A stretch of 64,000 nt of DNA from Chryseobacterium sp. G0201 (GCF_003815655.1 NZ_CP033917.1:2108001-2172000), one strand, 5' to 3'; counted from the stretch's first letter, positions 42,416-50,459 are shown. Made by a program: numbers and translations. Notes: generated from the sequence alone by a model not told the origin.

Positions 42416-44639
42416 GTTCTAGTTGATTTTTTACCAATCTGTAATATTCGCCTCTTAATGCCACTAATTCTGCATGACTTCCTTCTTCCACGACATTTCC
42501 TTTATCTAAAACGATAATTTTATCTGCATGTTTTACGGTTGAAAGTCTGTGAGCAATAACAATGGCTGTTTTTCCTTTAAAGAATTGTTCCAGATTTTCC
42601 ATAATTATTTTTTCATTGTTGGCATCTAAAGCAGACGTAGCCTCATCAAAGAAAATATATTCCGGAGATTTATAAACTGCTCTTGCAATGAAAAGCCTTT
42701 GTTTCTGGCCTCCGCTTACTCCTAAACCTTCATTTCCGATCTTGGTATTGTAGCTTAATGGTAAACCTTCGATAAAGTCTTTAATGTTGGCAATTTCTAC
42801 GGCTTTTCTTAATTTTTGTTTATCAATGTAATCTTCACCGACTCCAATATTGTTGGCGATGGTATCGTTGAAAACATATCCTTCCTGCATTACGACACCA
42901 CATTGATCTCTCCAAAATCTTGGAGAAACATTCTTTAGTTTTGTGTTTCCGATTTTAATATCACCCTCAGTTGGTTCATAAAACTTCATTAATAGTTTTA
43001 AAAGGGTAGTTTTTCCACTTCCGCTGGCTCCAACAATCGCTGTTGTTTTTTGATAAGGAATCGTTAAGTTTAAACCTTCAAAAACAAATGCATCAGAACC
43101 AATATATCGGAAAGACATATCCTTAATTTCTATATCTTTTTGAGGAATTTCGGCAACGTATTGTTCTTCTTTATTTTCCTCATCATCTTTATCATGGATT
43201 TCGCCTAACCTCTCAAGGGAAATTTTGGCATCCTGAAATTGTTTAATAAAATCAATCAACTGTAAAAGCGGACTGTTTAGCTGTCCAATGATATACTGAA
43301 CGGAAAGCATCATTCCCAACGTAAGATTTCCCTCTAAAACCAATTTAGCAGAAAGGAAGCTTACCAGAATATCTTTCATTTGATTAATGAAGTTTCCTCC
43401 GACGGACTGCCATTGTTCTAATGATAAAGATTTAATTCTTATTTTAAATAATTTCACTTGCAAGAATTCCCAATCCCAGCGTTTTTGCTTTTCTGCGTTA
43501 TGCATTTTGATTTCCTGCATTCCGTTGATAAGCTCGATCACTTTACTTTGTTCCTGAGAAACCTGCGAGAATCTTTTATAATCAAGTTCTTTTCTTTTAT
43601 TAAGGAAAAAAGTAATCCATCCGATATACAAGACTGCGCCCACCAGATAAACGACAAACAGTCTGTAATCATAAAACAAGAGAACAATACTGAAAATAAC
43701 AAGATTCACCAATGAAAATAGAGTGTTCAGAGATGAACTTGTCAAAAGTTGTTCTATTCTGTGGTGATCGTTGATACGCTGCATAATATCTCCAGTCATT
43801 CTTGTATCAAAGAAACTTATGGGAAGCTTCATTAATTTGATAAAGAAATCCGAAATAATTGAAATATTGATTCTCGCAGAAAGGTGGAGTAGAATCCAGC
43901 TTCGGATCATTTCGATACCCATTCTGCCTAAAAAAAGCATGACTTGGGCTAATAAGACAACGTAGATGAAATTTAAATCCTGATTTTGGATTCCTACATC
44001 GACGATACTTTGGGTAAGAAAGGGGAAAATTAATGATAATAAACTCCCCGCTAAAAGTCCGACCGCTAGTTGAGCGACCAATGATTTATATTTTAATAAA
44101 TATTTTGAAAGAAAAGTAAAACTTGCCTTGCTTTCCTGATCATCAAATTCGGTTTGAAAAAACGCAGGTGTAGTCTCCAAAATAAGAACTATCCCTTCTT
44201 CTGTTTTTTCAGTGGCATTTTCGCCGATCCATAGTTTGATGAATTCATCTCGGGAATAGGTGATCAGTCCATAACTTGGATCTGAAATATATACTTTGTT
44301 ATTTTTATCAATTTTATATACTACAACAAAATGATTTTTGTTCCAATGAACGATGCATGGGAAAGGAACTTCTTCTGCAAGGGTCTCAAAATCAATTTGA
44401 ACGCCTAATGAGCGAAAACCTAGGTCTTCCGCTGCATCGCTAAGACCTAATAAGCTGCTTCCTTCTCTTGTAGTTTCAGAGAGGTTACGAATTTGCTGTA
44501 AGGAAATGCTTTTTCCATAATGTTTGCTTACGATACGAAGACATGTGGGACCGCAATCCTTGGAATCTGGTTGACGGTAGAAAGGAAAAGTTTTCAACTT
44601 CAATGATCTATCTATTTGTTTAAAATAAGTTGCCGCCAT
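42405..44639 (-). CDS. Peptidase-containing ABC exporter (C39, bacteriocin type)
   Basis: A 744-residue PCAT. Residues 1-140 are a C39 peptidase that cleaves double-glycine leaders; the catalytic Cys is residue 29 (SKDCGPTCLR), with a His in WNKNHFVVVY and the Asp in ISDPSYGL. Six membrane helices follow (about 160-440), then an ATPase domain with Walker A GASGSGKTT, signature VSGGQKQR and Walker B FDEATSALD. It is the only exporter in the RiPP island. Its substrates are presumably the three Cys-rich peptides upstream and possibly the other precursors. A hairpin spans its start codon. Confidence 0.95.
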   Translation of the reverse strand: MAATYFKQIDRSLKLKTFPFYRQPDSKDCGPTCLRIVSKHYGKSISLQQIRNLSETTREGSSLLGLSDAAEDLGFRSLGVQIDFETLAEEVPFPCIVHWNKNHFVVVYKIDKNNKVYISDPSYGLITYSRDEFIKLWIGENATEKTEEGIVLILETTPAFFQTEFDDQESKASFTFLSKYLLKYKSLVAQLAVGLLAGSLLSLIFPFLTQSIVDVGIQNQDLNFIYVVLLAQVMLFLGRMGIEMIRSWILLHLSARINISIISDFFIKLMKLPISFFDTRMTGDIMQRINDHHRIEQLLTSSSLNTLFSLVNLVIFSIVLLFYDYRLFVVYLVGAVLYIGWITFFLNKRKELDYKRFSQVSQEQSKVIELINGMQEIKMHNAEKQKRWDWEFLQVKLFKIRIKSLSLEQWQSVGGNFINQMKDILVSFLSAKLVLEGNLTLGMMLSVQYIIGQLNSPLLQLIDFIKQFQDAKISLERLGEIHDKDDEENKEEQYVAEIPQKDIEIKDMSFRYIGSDAFVFEGLNLTIPYQKTTAIVGASGSGKTTLLKLLMKFYEPTEGDIKIGNTKLKNVSPRFWRDQCGVVMQEGYVFNDTIANNIGVGEDYIDKQKLRKAVEIANIKDFIEGLPLSYNTKIGNEGLGVSGGQKQRLFIARAVYKSPEYIFFDEATSALDANNEKIIMENLEQFFKGKTAIVIAHRLSTVKHADKIIVLDKGNVVEEGSHAELVALRGEYYRLVKNQLELGN

Positions 44640-44653
44640 TTTTTGACGGCAAC
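44629..44653 (-). promoter_or_regulatory. Hairpin displaying the start codon of the ABC exporter in its loop
   Basis: On the coding strand GTTGCCG (44653-44647) pairs perfectly with CGGCAAC (44635-44629), leaving an 11-base loop that contains the ATG. No Shine-Dalgarno sequence was evident. Confidence 0.5.
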
Positions 44654-44694
44654 CCTTCTCTTATGTTTAAAAGTATATTAACTTTTAGTAATTC

Positions 44695-44880
44695 TTAATA
44701 GCAATATTTATTGCAATAACGGATACAGAAATTAAAATCTGGATCTGAAAAAGTAGCTTCACAAGCTGCTAACGTAGAAAAGCATGCAGTAGATGCTGCC
44801 TGTCCTCTTGCACATTCTTCTGTGATTCCTCCCTTTACTGTTTTAAGATTTTCTCTTGATAGTTTTCTCAGGTTTTTCAT
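44695..44880 (-). CDS. Cys-rich double-glycine peptide 1 (61 residues)
   Basis: Leader MKNLRKLSRENLKTVKGG ends at residue 18. The 43-residue core contains six cysteines spaced C-x9-C-x6-C-x10-C-x3-C-x3-C. A GG leader beside a C39 exporter marks it as an exported bacteriocin-like peptide. It is the last of three such genes and lies 55 bases before the exporter gene. The core has no match that I know. Confidence 0.85.
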   Translation of the reverse strand: MKNLRKLSRENLKTVKGGITEECARGQAASTACFSTLAACEATFSDPDFNFCIRYCNKYCY

Positions 44881-44986
44881 AGCTTAGAAAATTTGTGATT
44901 AGTGGTATCGAAAATAGGATATTAATCTTTAAGTATCAAAAAATAATACCATATTTTGATATTTTGTTTGTGATCAGTGTTTTAGA

Positions 44987-45163
44987 TTAGTCTATTGGAT
45001 AGTAAGTACACAGATAGGTAGACGGGCTTGCTCCTGCAATCGTACGGCATGCACCATTTGCGCAGCACCACCCTGGTCCGCAATCTCCATCTACAGGACA
45101 CATTCTAAGACCTCCTTTAATCGTTTTTAAATTTTCTCTTGAGATTTTTGTAAGATTTTTCAT
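44987..45163 (-). CDS. Cys-rich double-glycine peptide 2 (58 residues), knottin-like cysteine pattern
   Basis: The gene encodes a leader MKNLTKISRENLKTIKGG and a 40-residue core with six cysteines spaced C-x5-C-x4-C-C-x4-C-x12-C (residues 22, 28, 33, 34, 39, 52), the C..C..CC..C..C order of inhibitor-cystine-knot peptides. The frame is clean and in the same orientation as the neighbouring peptide genes. It begins 42 bases after peptide 3 and ends 106 bases before peptide 1. Confidence 0.85.
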   Translation of the reverse strand: MKNLTKISRENLKTIKGGLRMCPVDGDCGPGWCCANGACRTIAGASPSTYLCTYYPID

Positions 45164-45205
45164 AGTATAAATTATTTTAAAATGATTTGTTGATTTTGGA
45201 TTGAT

Positions 45206-45349
45206 TTATTCGATTGAAATTCCACAAGACGTGCCAAAAGGGATACATTTTCTGGTTATATTACACCAATAATACCCTGCAAGACACTCCGGAATAGATC
45301 CTTGAATAGACTTCATGTCTTTCTTCGAAAGTTTTCTTAAATTTTTCAT
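45206..45349 (-). CDS. Cys-rich peptide 3 (47 residues) with a GS-type leader end
   Basis: The gene encodes a leader MKNLRKLSKKDMKSIQGS and a 29-residue core with four cysteines spaced C-x6-C-x5-C-x6-C. The leader ends GS where the others end GG, so C39 cleavage may be less efficient or at a different site. It is the first of the three peptide genes and has the 5' UTR motif (45367-45400). Confidence 0.85.
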   Translation of the reverse strand: MKNLRKLSKKDMKSIQGSIPECLAGYYWCNITRKCIPFGTSCGISIE

Positions 45350-45366
45350 AGTAATAGTTTTTAGTG

Positions 45367-45400
45367 TTCCTACTCTTTTTAAGCTTTTCGGATACCGCTT
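45367..45400 (-). promoter_or_regulatory. 5' UTR structured motif, copy 3
   Basis: Coding-strand form: AAGC stem, loop GGTATCCGAAAA, GCTT stem, short linker and AGAGTAGGAA, ending 17 bases before the start codon of peptide 3. Confidence 0.6.
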
Positions 45401-45450
45401 TTTAATTTGTCCTAAGTTAGTGAATTTTTATAATTGATAAATATTTTTCT

Positions 45451-46962
45451 TTAAAACTCCTCGTCTTCTATTAAATCAGTAATGAAATACCAAATATCTT
45501 CACGATCATATTTTTCCGGAAACTGATGTCCATTGATGATAAATACGGGTGTAAAGTTTAATCCGGCATTACTGTTATCATTTGACATTTGAATCAGAGG
45601 ATCCAGATTTTCCTGATTTGAGCTTGTTCCGGCAATTTCTCTTATTTTGTCTTCGTTTTTATTTTCAAACCAAGTATCTACAGCATTTAAAAAATCTTTT
45701 TCGGGTCTGTTATTATAAATATGAGTGAAATCTGAAATCAGGTTAGTAAATTTTTCATTCGCTCTTTCCGGAGTATAGTTAAATCTTATCTGCGCCGAAA
45801 TATCATTAGGATATTTTTCTAATAACTGCTCTGTTATTTTGTGAGCATCTTTACAAAATCCACAATACGGATTTGAAACGATTGAAATATGAAGTTTGGC
45901 ATTTTTATTTCCTAAAGAAAAGGTTTCATTATCAGAAAATTGAATTTTTTCATTGTCGGTAAGTTCTCTTTTGAAGAGATCATAATTTCTTTTGAACCTT
46001 AAATTCTTTGCATTAGATTTTTGTAATGTTTCTTTTTGTTCAAGTACATTATTTAAAAAGAGTATAAGAGAAAAAGATGATAACCACAGAATAATACTTA
46101 ATAAAAGTATTTTGGAATCAAAAAAGAGATTCTCAAAAAAGAAAAAACTGATGGCTATCTGAGCAACAAGAATCGAAATGATGATAAGGCATACACGACA
46201 GAAAGTTTTCTCAACAAAAGCCTGTACGTAAACCGAATAACCAATTGCTACCAACGATGCCAACGTAAATCCTTTAATTACAAATGCCGAACTCGGTAAA
46301 AATAGACCTAAAACAGAAATTCCAATAAAATAAATTAGAGAAAAATCTGAAAATTTCAATCCAAGAATACTCGTTTTGTCTTGGTTAATAATCTTATTAC
46401 ATGAATTGACGTTTTGAGAGGCTGAAGCTCCGGCACCACAGATACTTCCAATTACCGCAGAAATATTTCCAAATTTTTGATTGAAAATTTCAAGAGAAAT
46501 ATACACGCCAATGATTGATAAAAGGTTGAATGCAACGTTATACCAAGCATGATTTAATAAAGAATAGATAAGTATAATTCCTAAAATAGAATATACAAAA
46601 GGAGTGAAATTAGTAACGGATTTAGTTTCTGTTTTTTCATCTTTTTCAAAAAGCAGTACGAAGTCGGTCGAGTTTTTGTGAAGTTCTTCTTTATTTAAAG
46701 TTTTTGCTTTATCTGAATAAACAGAGTATTGTGCTCCTGCTTTTTTAACTAGTGAAAAGGAATTTTCAACAATAGCAATAAATTCTTCAGGTAGCTCGTC
46801 CCAATATTCTTTGTCTAATTCATAAGCGTCATTTCGTACACCCATAAAATTCAGTGTATCGCTAAAAGCCAGTGCTGACGGGTAGTTCGGATGAGAGTTG
46901 AATTGGAAAACAAATTCCTGTTTGTCAAGTTTAAGATAGTTGATGAGTTTATCAAAGGTCAT
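45451..46962 (-). CDS. VKOR/thioredoxin-fold disulfide-forming membrane protein with a C39-like N-terminus
   Basis: A 503-residue protein in three parts. Residues about 1-110 resemble a degenerate C39-like domain (FNSHPNYPSALAFSDTL) with no catalytic Cys. The membrane part (about 125-310) is a vitamin K epoxide reductase domain with cysteines near 175 and 188 and the quinone-facing CRVC near 254-257. The C-terminal part is a DsbA-like thioredoxin domain with CGFC near 367-370 and a cis-Pro (NFTPVFII). Such fusions make disulfides de novo using quinone. It lies directly upstream of the three Cys-rich peptides, which have four to six cysteines each. Confidence 0.88.
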   Translation of the reverse strand: MTFDKLINYLKLDKQEFVFQFNSHPNYPSALAFSDTLNFMGVRNDAYELDKEYWDELPEEFIAIVENSFSLVKKAGAQYSVYSDKAKTLNKEELHKNSTDFVLLFEKDEKTETKSVTNFTPFVYSILGIILIYSLLNHAWYNVAFNLLSIIGVYISLEIFNQKFGNISAVIGSICGAGASASQNVNSCNKIINQDKTSILGLKFSDFSLIYFIGISVLGLFLPSSAFVIKGFTLASLVAIGYSVYVQAFVEKTFCRVCLIIISILVAQIAISFFFFENLFFDSKILLLSIILWLSSFSLILFLNNVLEQKETLQKSNAKNLRFKRNYDLFKRELTDNEKIQFSDNETFSLGNKNAKLHISIVSNPYCGFCKDAHKITEQLLEKYPNDISAQIRFNYTPERANEKFTNLISDFTHIYNNRPEKDFLNAVDTWFENKNEDKIREIAGTSSNQENLDPLIQMSNDNSNAGLNFTPVFIINGHQFPEKYDREDIWYFITDLIEDEEF

Positions 46963-47034
46963 GTTAATATTTTTAACTAAAATACGCAGATGTTTTAAAA
47001 AAACAAATGTTTTTCTTGAAATGGTGAGTTATAT

Positions 47035-47844
47035 TTAGTTTTTAGGATATTTTATGGCTTCAGATAATTCGATTGGATTGTTGTATTTTTTCAAACGAGA
47101 TTGGATTGCTTTTGTCATTTCTCTAAAATCAGGTTTTACCTCTTTTCCTTTTTCATCTATAAATTTTGTTTTTGCATTTTTTGATTTCATTTCTCTTAGA
47201 GGGTCACTGTAATAATTTAAATATACTTTTTGTAACTGCTTTTGCGGAATATTAAGCGCTCCTTTATACATATTCTCAAAATCTAAAGCATCAGATCTTT
47301 TCTTTATTGATTGAAGGCTAAATTTGTAAGAACCGGTTGAATCTTCCATATAAACTATTAATCCAGGCAAATTTCGAAATATATACGGCCCTGCTTGAAT
47401 TGGCAAATCTTGAGTATACCATGCCTCCCAAGTTCTTCCTTTATATTTTAAAGTTGCTTTTCTACATAAGTATGTGCTTATTTTTTTTGTGTCGGGTTTT
47501 AGTTCCCAATTTAGCTTTACATTTTCTTTTACTTTATATACATCTTTAATAAAAAAATAATATTTAAAACTTAGATCTTCTTTATCATTAATAACTAAAA
47601 AACTATTATCTCCCATAGCAGAATTTTTAGATCCCGTACTTTTAAGTGAGTCTACTTTATATTGGGTTTCAGTCAAAAATTTAGATTTAACTCCCTGAAC
47701 CAAAAGTATCATATTTTTATTGGTCATCTCGGAACTTAACGAATCTTCTTTATAAGTAAGTTGATAATCAAGTCGAAAATTTTGAGCATAAAAATTACAA
47801 GACAAAATGATTAGTACTAAACTTTTTAAAATTTTATAATTCAT
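47035..47844 (-). CDS. GLPGLI-family protein
   Basis: A 269-residue exported protein with a signal peptide (ILSCNFYAQ) and the diagnostic motif RNLPGLIVYMEDSTGSYKF near residue 160, preceded by WYTQDLPIQAGPY. GLPGLI proteins are a Bacteroidota family of unknown function often beside TonB-dependent receptors or peptide-maturation genes. Here it follows the SPASM protein by 32 bases and precedes the VKOR protein, so it is probably in the same transcription unit. Confidence 0.9.
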   Translation of the reverse strand: MNYKILKSLVLIILSCNFYAQNFRLDYQLTYKEDSLSSEMTNKNMILLVQGVKSKFLTETQYKVDSLKSTGSKNSAMGDNSFLVINDKEDLSFKYYFFIKDVYKVKENVKLNWELKPDTKKISTYLCRKATLKYKGRTWEAWYTQDLPIQAGPYIFRNLPGLIVYMEDSTGSYKFSLQSIKKRSDALDFENMYKGALNIPQKQLQKVYLNYYSDPLREMKSKNAKTKFIDEKGKEVKPDFREMTKAIQSRLKKYNNPIELSEAIKYPKN

Positions 47845-47876
47845 AATAAATATTTTTCATTTAATTTTTTGATCTT

Positions 47877-48875
47877 TTAATTAAATTCTGCGGTGTAGGG
47901 ATTATAATTACAATCAACTGTATATCCGGTTTTACCTTTCTCTGGAAGATAGGTCGTTGTGCAGCAATACCTAAATTCACAAACATTACATGGGGTAATA
48001 TCATCTTTTTTAATATTCCATAATTTCGATAATTTTTTCACAGTATTTGTTTTTATTTCTTTAAAATCTTCCAAAATATTTCCATAACTGTTTTTAGCTG
48101 AAAAAGTATGTTTTATATTTCCATTTTCGTCAATAAATATTGTTTTGTATAATGCTAGGTTATAATTATTAGCAATATTATATGCATTTATACTTATAGC
48201 AATATCGTAAATTCTAAATTGTGTTAAAAACAAATTAGTGCCGTCCTTGGTTATATAATCTGTAATCACTTCATTATTTTGTTGAACTCTTTTTTTGGGA
48301 GAATTAAATATAACAATAGATGTTAGTCGTTTATTTTCATAAACTTTTTTATTTATTTTTTGATATGGAATAGAGAGTGATAAATTAGATATTTGCGAAT
48401 ATTCCAAAGAAGATAATATTTTCAATATTTGTTCCATACAGTTATTGTTATCAATATGAATATGTAATCTTTTAACTCCTAATTGTCTAATATTTTTCAC
48501 AAATAAATCAATATTACCATAAATATATTGTGATAGAATTACTGTTGTAAAAAGGACTTCGGATATATCTTCATTGATACTTAAAATAGGCAAATCGTGA
48601 AAAAATTCATTGGAAGAATAAAAAATAAATTCTTTTTTTTCTAAAAAACTCAAATATTCTTTTGCTGTTTCATGTAGTTGATATTCTTCCAAAACATCAC
48701 TAACTTTTTGACCTCTAATATCTTCTACAAAATTTATTAAAGTATTTGGCACAAATTCTATATTTTCTCTTTGAATGTCATATATAGCACTTCTTTCAAA
48801 GCCTTTCACTAAAATACAACATGAAAAAAAAGAAATATATTTATTGTTATTTTTCTGTAAATAAATTAATTCCAT
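47877..48875 (-). CDS. gwsS: Grasp-with-spasm system SPASM-domain peptide maturase
   Basis: A 332-residue protein with a SPASM-type C-terminus (CNVCEFRYCC ... VDCNYNPYTAEF) holding at least five cysteines for Fe-S binding. The N-terminal region has no CxxxCxxC, so it lacks the radical-SAM cluster motif. This is the known feature of the SPASM partner in grasp-with-spasm systems, whose exact function is not established. Its start overlaps the end of the small 66-residue gene. Confidence 0.85.
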   Translation of the reverse strand: MELIYLQKNNNKYISFFSCCILVKGFERSAIYDIQRENIEFVPNTLINFVEDIRGQKVSDVLEEYQLHETAKEYLSFLEKKEFIFYSSNEFFHDLPILSINEDISEVLFTTVILSQYIYGNIDLFVKNIRQLGVKRLHIHIDNNNCMEQILKILSSLEYSQISNLSLSIPYQKINKKVYENKRLTSIVIFNSPKKRVQQNNEVITDYITKDGTNLFLTQFRIYDIAISINAYNIANNYNLALYKTIFIDENGNIKHTFSAKNSYGNILEDFKEIKTNTVKKLSKLWNIKKDDITPCNVCEFRYCCTTTYLPEKGKTGYTVDCNYNPYTAEFN

Positions 48876-49047
48876 CTTTGTATATTCTTAAACAATGTAT
48901 TTCTGATTGATGAATAAATGTCGATATTTTTCTATTTCTACTATTTCTTCTTGCATTTATGTTATTTTCAATAGGAAAGACATTTGAAAATAGAATTGGA
49001 AACAATTCCTTATTATATCCTATTTCTTCTATTAAACTTTTTTTCAT
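48847..49047 (-). CDS. Small protein coupled between the ATP-grasp and SPASM genes
   Basis: A 66-residue basic protein (MKKSLIEEIGYNKELFPIL...) with no family recognised. Its ATG overlaps the TGA of the ATP-grasp gene (ATGA, 49044-49047), and its last 29 bases overlap the start of the SPASM gene. Such coupling at both ends argues that it is translated. It could be a leader-binding or adaptor protein, but nothing in the sequence shows that. Confidence 0.6.
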   Translation of the reverse strand: MKKSLIEEIGYNKELFPILFSNVFPIENNINARRNSRNRKISTFIHQSEIHCLRIYKDGINLFTEK

Positions 49048-50009
49048 ATATTCATGTTTTTTAGATAATTAGCTACTTCATAATGAAGATTATAATTACA
49101 AGGTAAAGAAGTCATCCTAAACTGACCAGATGGATTTACTTCTAAAAAATAATATTCGCCATCATCTGCTTTTATCATATCCAAAGAACCAGTATTCAGT
49201 CCTAATTTTTGCATCAAAGCTGATATTTTTTCATCCATACAATTGGGGAGACTATATGAAACGTATCTATTCGGATTCTCGGAGTTGATTTGTCTGTAAT
49301 CTATTTTTGTTTGATCATCATTTTGAGAAAATATAGCCATACTATAATTTTTGCCGTTCAAGTGGAAAATCCTAAGCTCATATTCTTTGCTGATCTTTTC
49401 TTGAAATAAACTAGGAAAGAAATTTTCATAACTTCTGATTTTTTTTTCACTTAATTCATTGGTGAAAAAAAAGAATGCTTTCTCATCAATATCGATTACT
49501 GATCCGTCATTTATAGATTTAGTGACATATACCTGATCATAGTTTAAATTACCTGAATTGTTGCTTACATATGTTTTAGGAATTTTAATTCCAATTTCTT
49601 GTGCCGCAATTAAAACTCCTATTTTAGTCATTGATTGTAGGTTTAGATAATGGTTAAGCCATTTTTTATCTTTTAAAAATTCAAAAAAAATATCTAGTGT
49701 CGACATATATTCTGATTCCAAATAATTTAATAGTTTTATATTTTTTTCTGTTTTTATAAGTTCCTTATATTTATTAAAGAAACCAAATTTCCTGAACCAA
49801 ACACATTTGACTTCTGATATATTGACTTTTCCAAAAAAAATATTTTCTACAAACAATTTAGGATATGGCTGTAATTCCACATACATTTTCGTTTTTCCTG
49901 TAAATAAATCTAAATCGTTAATTCTTATATGCTTTTCGCCAAGAAGTGACAAGTGTTCCATTACCCAGTTTGTATCATCATCATTTGGAGTAGATAAAAT
50001 TAAAATCAT
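49044..50009 (-). CDS. gwsG: Grasp-with-spasm system ATP-grasp peptide ligase
   Basis: A 321-residue ATP-grasp enzyme of the graspetide (microviridin-like) type. It begins MILILSTPNDDDTNWVMEHL and has the C-terminal Mg-ATP motif GSLDMIKADDGEYYFLEVNP. Enzymes of this family join Ser/Thr (or Lys) side chains to Asp/Glu carboxylates in the precursor, forming macrocyclic esters or amides. It follows the precursor gene by 115 bases, across a terminator that may lower its expression relative to the precursor. Confidence 0.9.
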   Translation of the reverse strand: MILILSTPNDDDTNWVMEHLSLLGEKHIRINDLDLFTGKTKMYVELQPYPKLFVENIFFGKVNISEVKCVWFRKFGFFNKYKELIKTEKNIKLLNYLESEYMSTLDIFFEFLKDKKWLNHYLNLQSMTKIGVLIAAQEIGIKIPKTYVSNNSGNLNYDQVYVTKSINDGSVIDIDEKAFFFFTNELSEKKIRSYENFFPSLFQEKISKEYELRIFHLNGKNYSMAIFSQNDDQTKIDYRQINSENPNRYVSYSLPNCMDEKISALMQKLGLNTGSLDMIKADDGEYYFLEVNPSGQFRMTSLPCNYNLHYEVANYLKNMNI

Positions 50010-50071
50010 ATTATAAAAACTATTTATGTGGATTGAGTTTGTTCATTTGAAAGACCTTCATATTACGAAGT

Positions 50072-50107
50072 ACAAAAAACAAAAAATCACCTCAAATGTA
50101 TTGAGGT
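50072..50107 (-). terminator. Terminator or attenuator between the precursor and the ATP-grasp gene
   Basis: ACCTCAA pairs with TTGAGGT around a 5-base loop and is followed on the minus strand by GATTTTTTGTTTTTT. It lies 18 bases after the precursor stop. Partial read-through would give more precursor than enzyme. Confidence 0.7.
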
Positions 50108-50124
50108 AACTTTTTTGTTGCATG

Positions 50125-50313
50125 CTAATTCTTACGATCCCAAGATGAATCATCAGCTGTACCACCATTATTCATAATCGTAATACAGTTTCCCAGTTCA
50201 GCATCTTCAAGGGTACTCGCTGATTTTAATCCTGCATAAACAGTTTTCAAATCACCTAATTTTTTACCTTTTAAGGATTCTAATGATTTCTTTGATTGCA
50301 TTTCTTTTTTCAT
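50125..50313 (-). CDS. gwsA: Grasp-with-spasm (graspetide-type) precursor peptide
   Basis: A 62-residue peptide with a basic N-terminal leader (MKKEMQSKKSLESLKGKKLG) and a C-terminal core NNGGTADDSSWDRKN, rich in the Thr/Ser and Asp residues that ATP-grasp ligases cross-link. One cysteine (GNCITI) lies before the core. The possible cleavage site is the VYAG end of the leader (residue 28) rather than a classical GG. The gene has a UTR motif (50333-50366), a terminator just after it, and a shared upstream palindrome. Confidence 0.85.
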   Translation of the reverse strand: MKKEMQSKKSLESLKGKKLGDLKTVYAGLKSASTLEDAELGNCITIMNNGGTADDSSWDRKN

Positions 50314-50332
50314 AATATTTAAAAAATGATTT

Positions 50333-50366
50333 TTCCTACTCTATTTAAGCTTTTCGGATTCCGCTA
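50333..50366 (-). promoter_or_regulatory. 5' UTR structured motif, copy 4
   Basis: Coding-strand form: AGC stem, loop GGAATCCGAAAA, GCT stem, short linker and AGAGTAGGAA, ending 19 bases before the precursor start codon. Confidence 0.6.
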
Positions 50367-50403
50367 TTATTGTGAAAGTATAAAATGTGTTTTTACCCTT
50401 AAG

Positions 50404-50459
50404 CAAAGATGCAAAATGGCAAATTATCAAAAAAGAAAATAGATTCTATATTTATAAAT
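50404..50459 (-). promoter_or_regulatory. Precursor promoter with upstream ATTTATAAAT palindrome
   Basis: On the minus strand the 10-base palindrome ATTTATAAAT (50450-50459) lies exactly 38 bases upstream of a -7-like CATCTTTG (50404-50411). A second imperfect copy is at 50472-50481. The lanthipeptide-type precursor promoter at 52.4 kb has the same palindrome at the same distance. Confidence 0.55.

Noticed and set aside
47877-48875. Radical-SAM enzyme call for the SPASM protein
   Set aside because: There is no CxxxCxxC in the N-terminal part; only the C-terminal SPASM-type cysteines are present.
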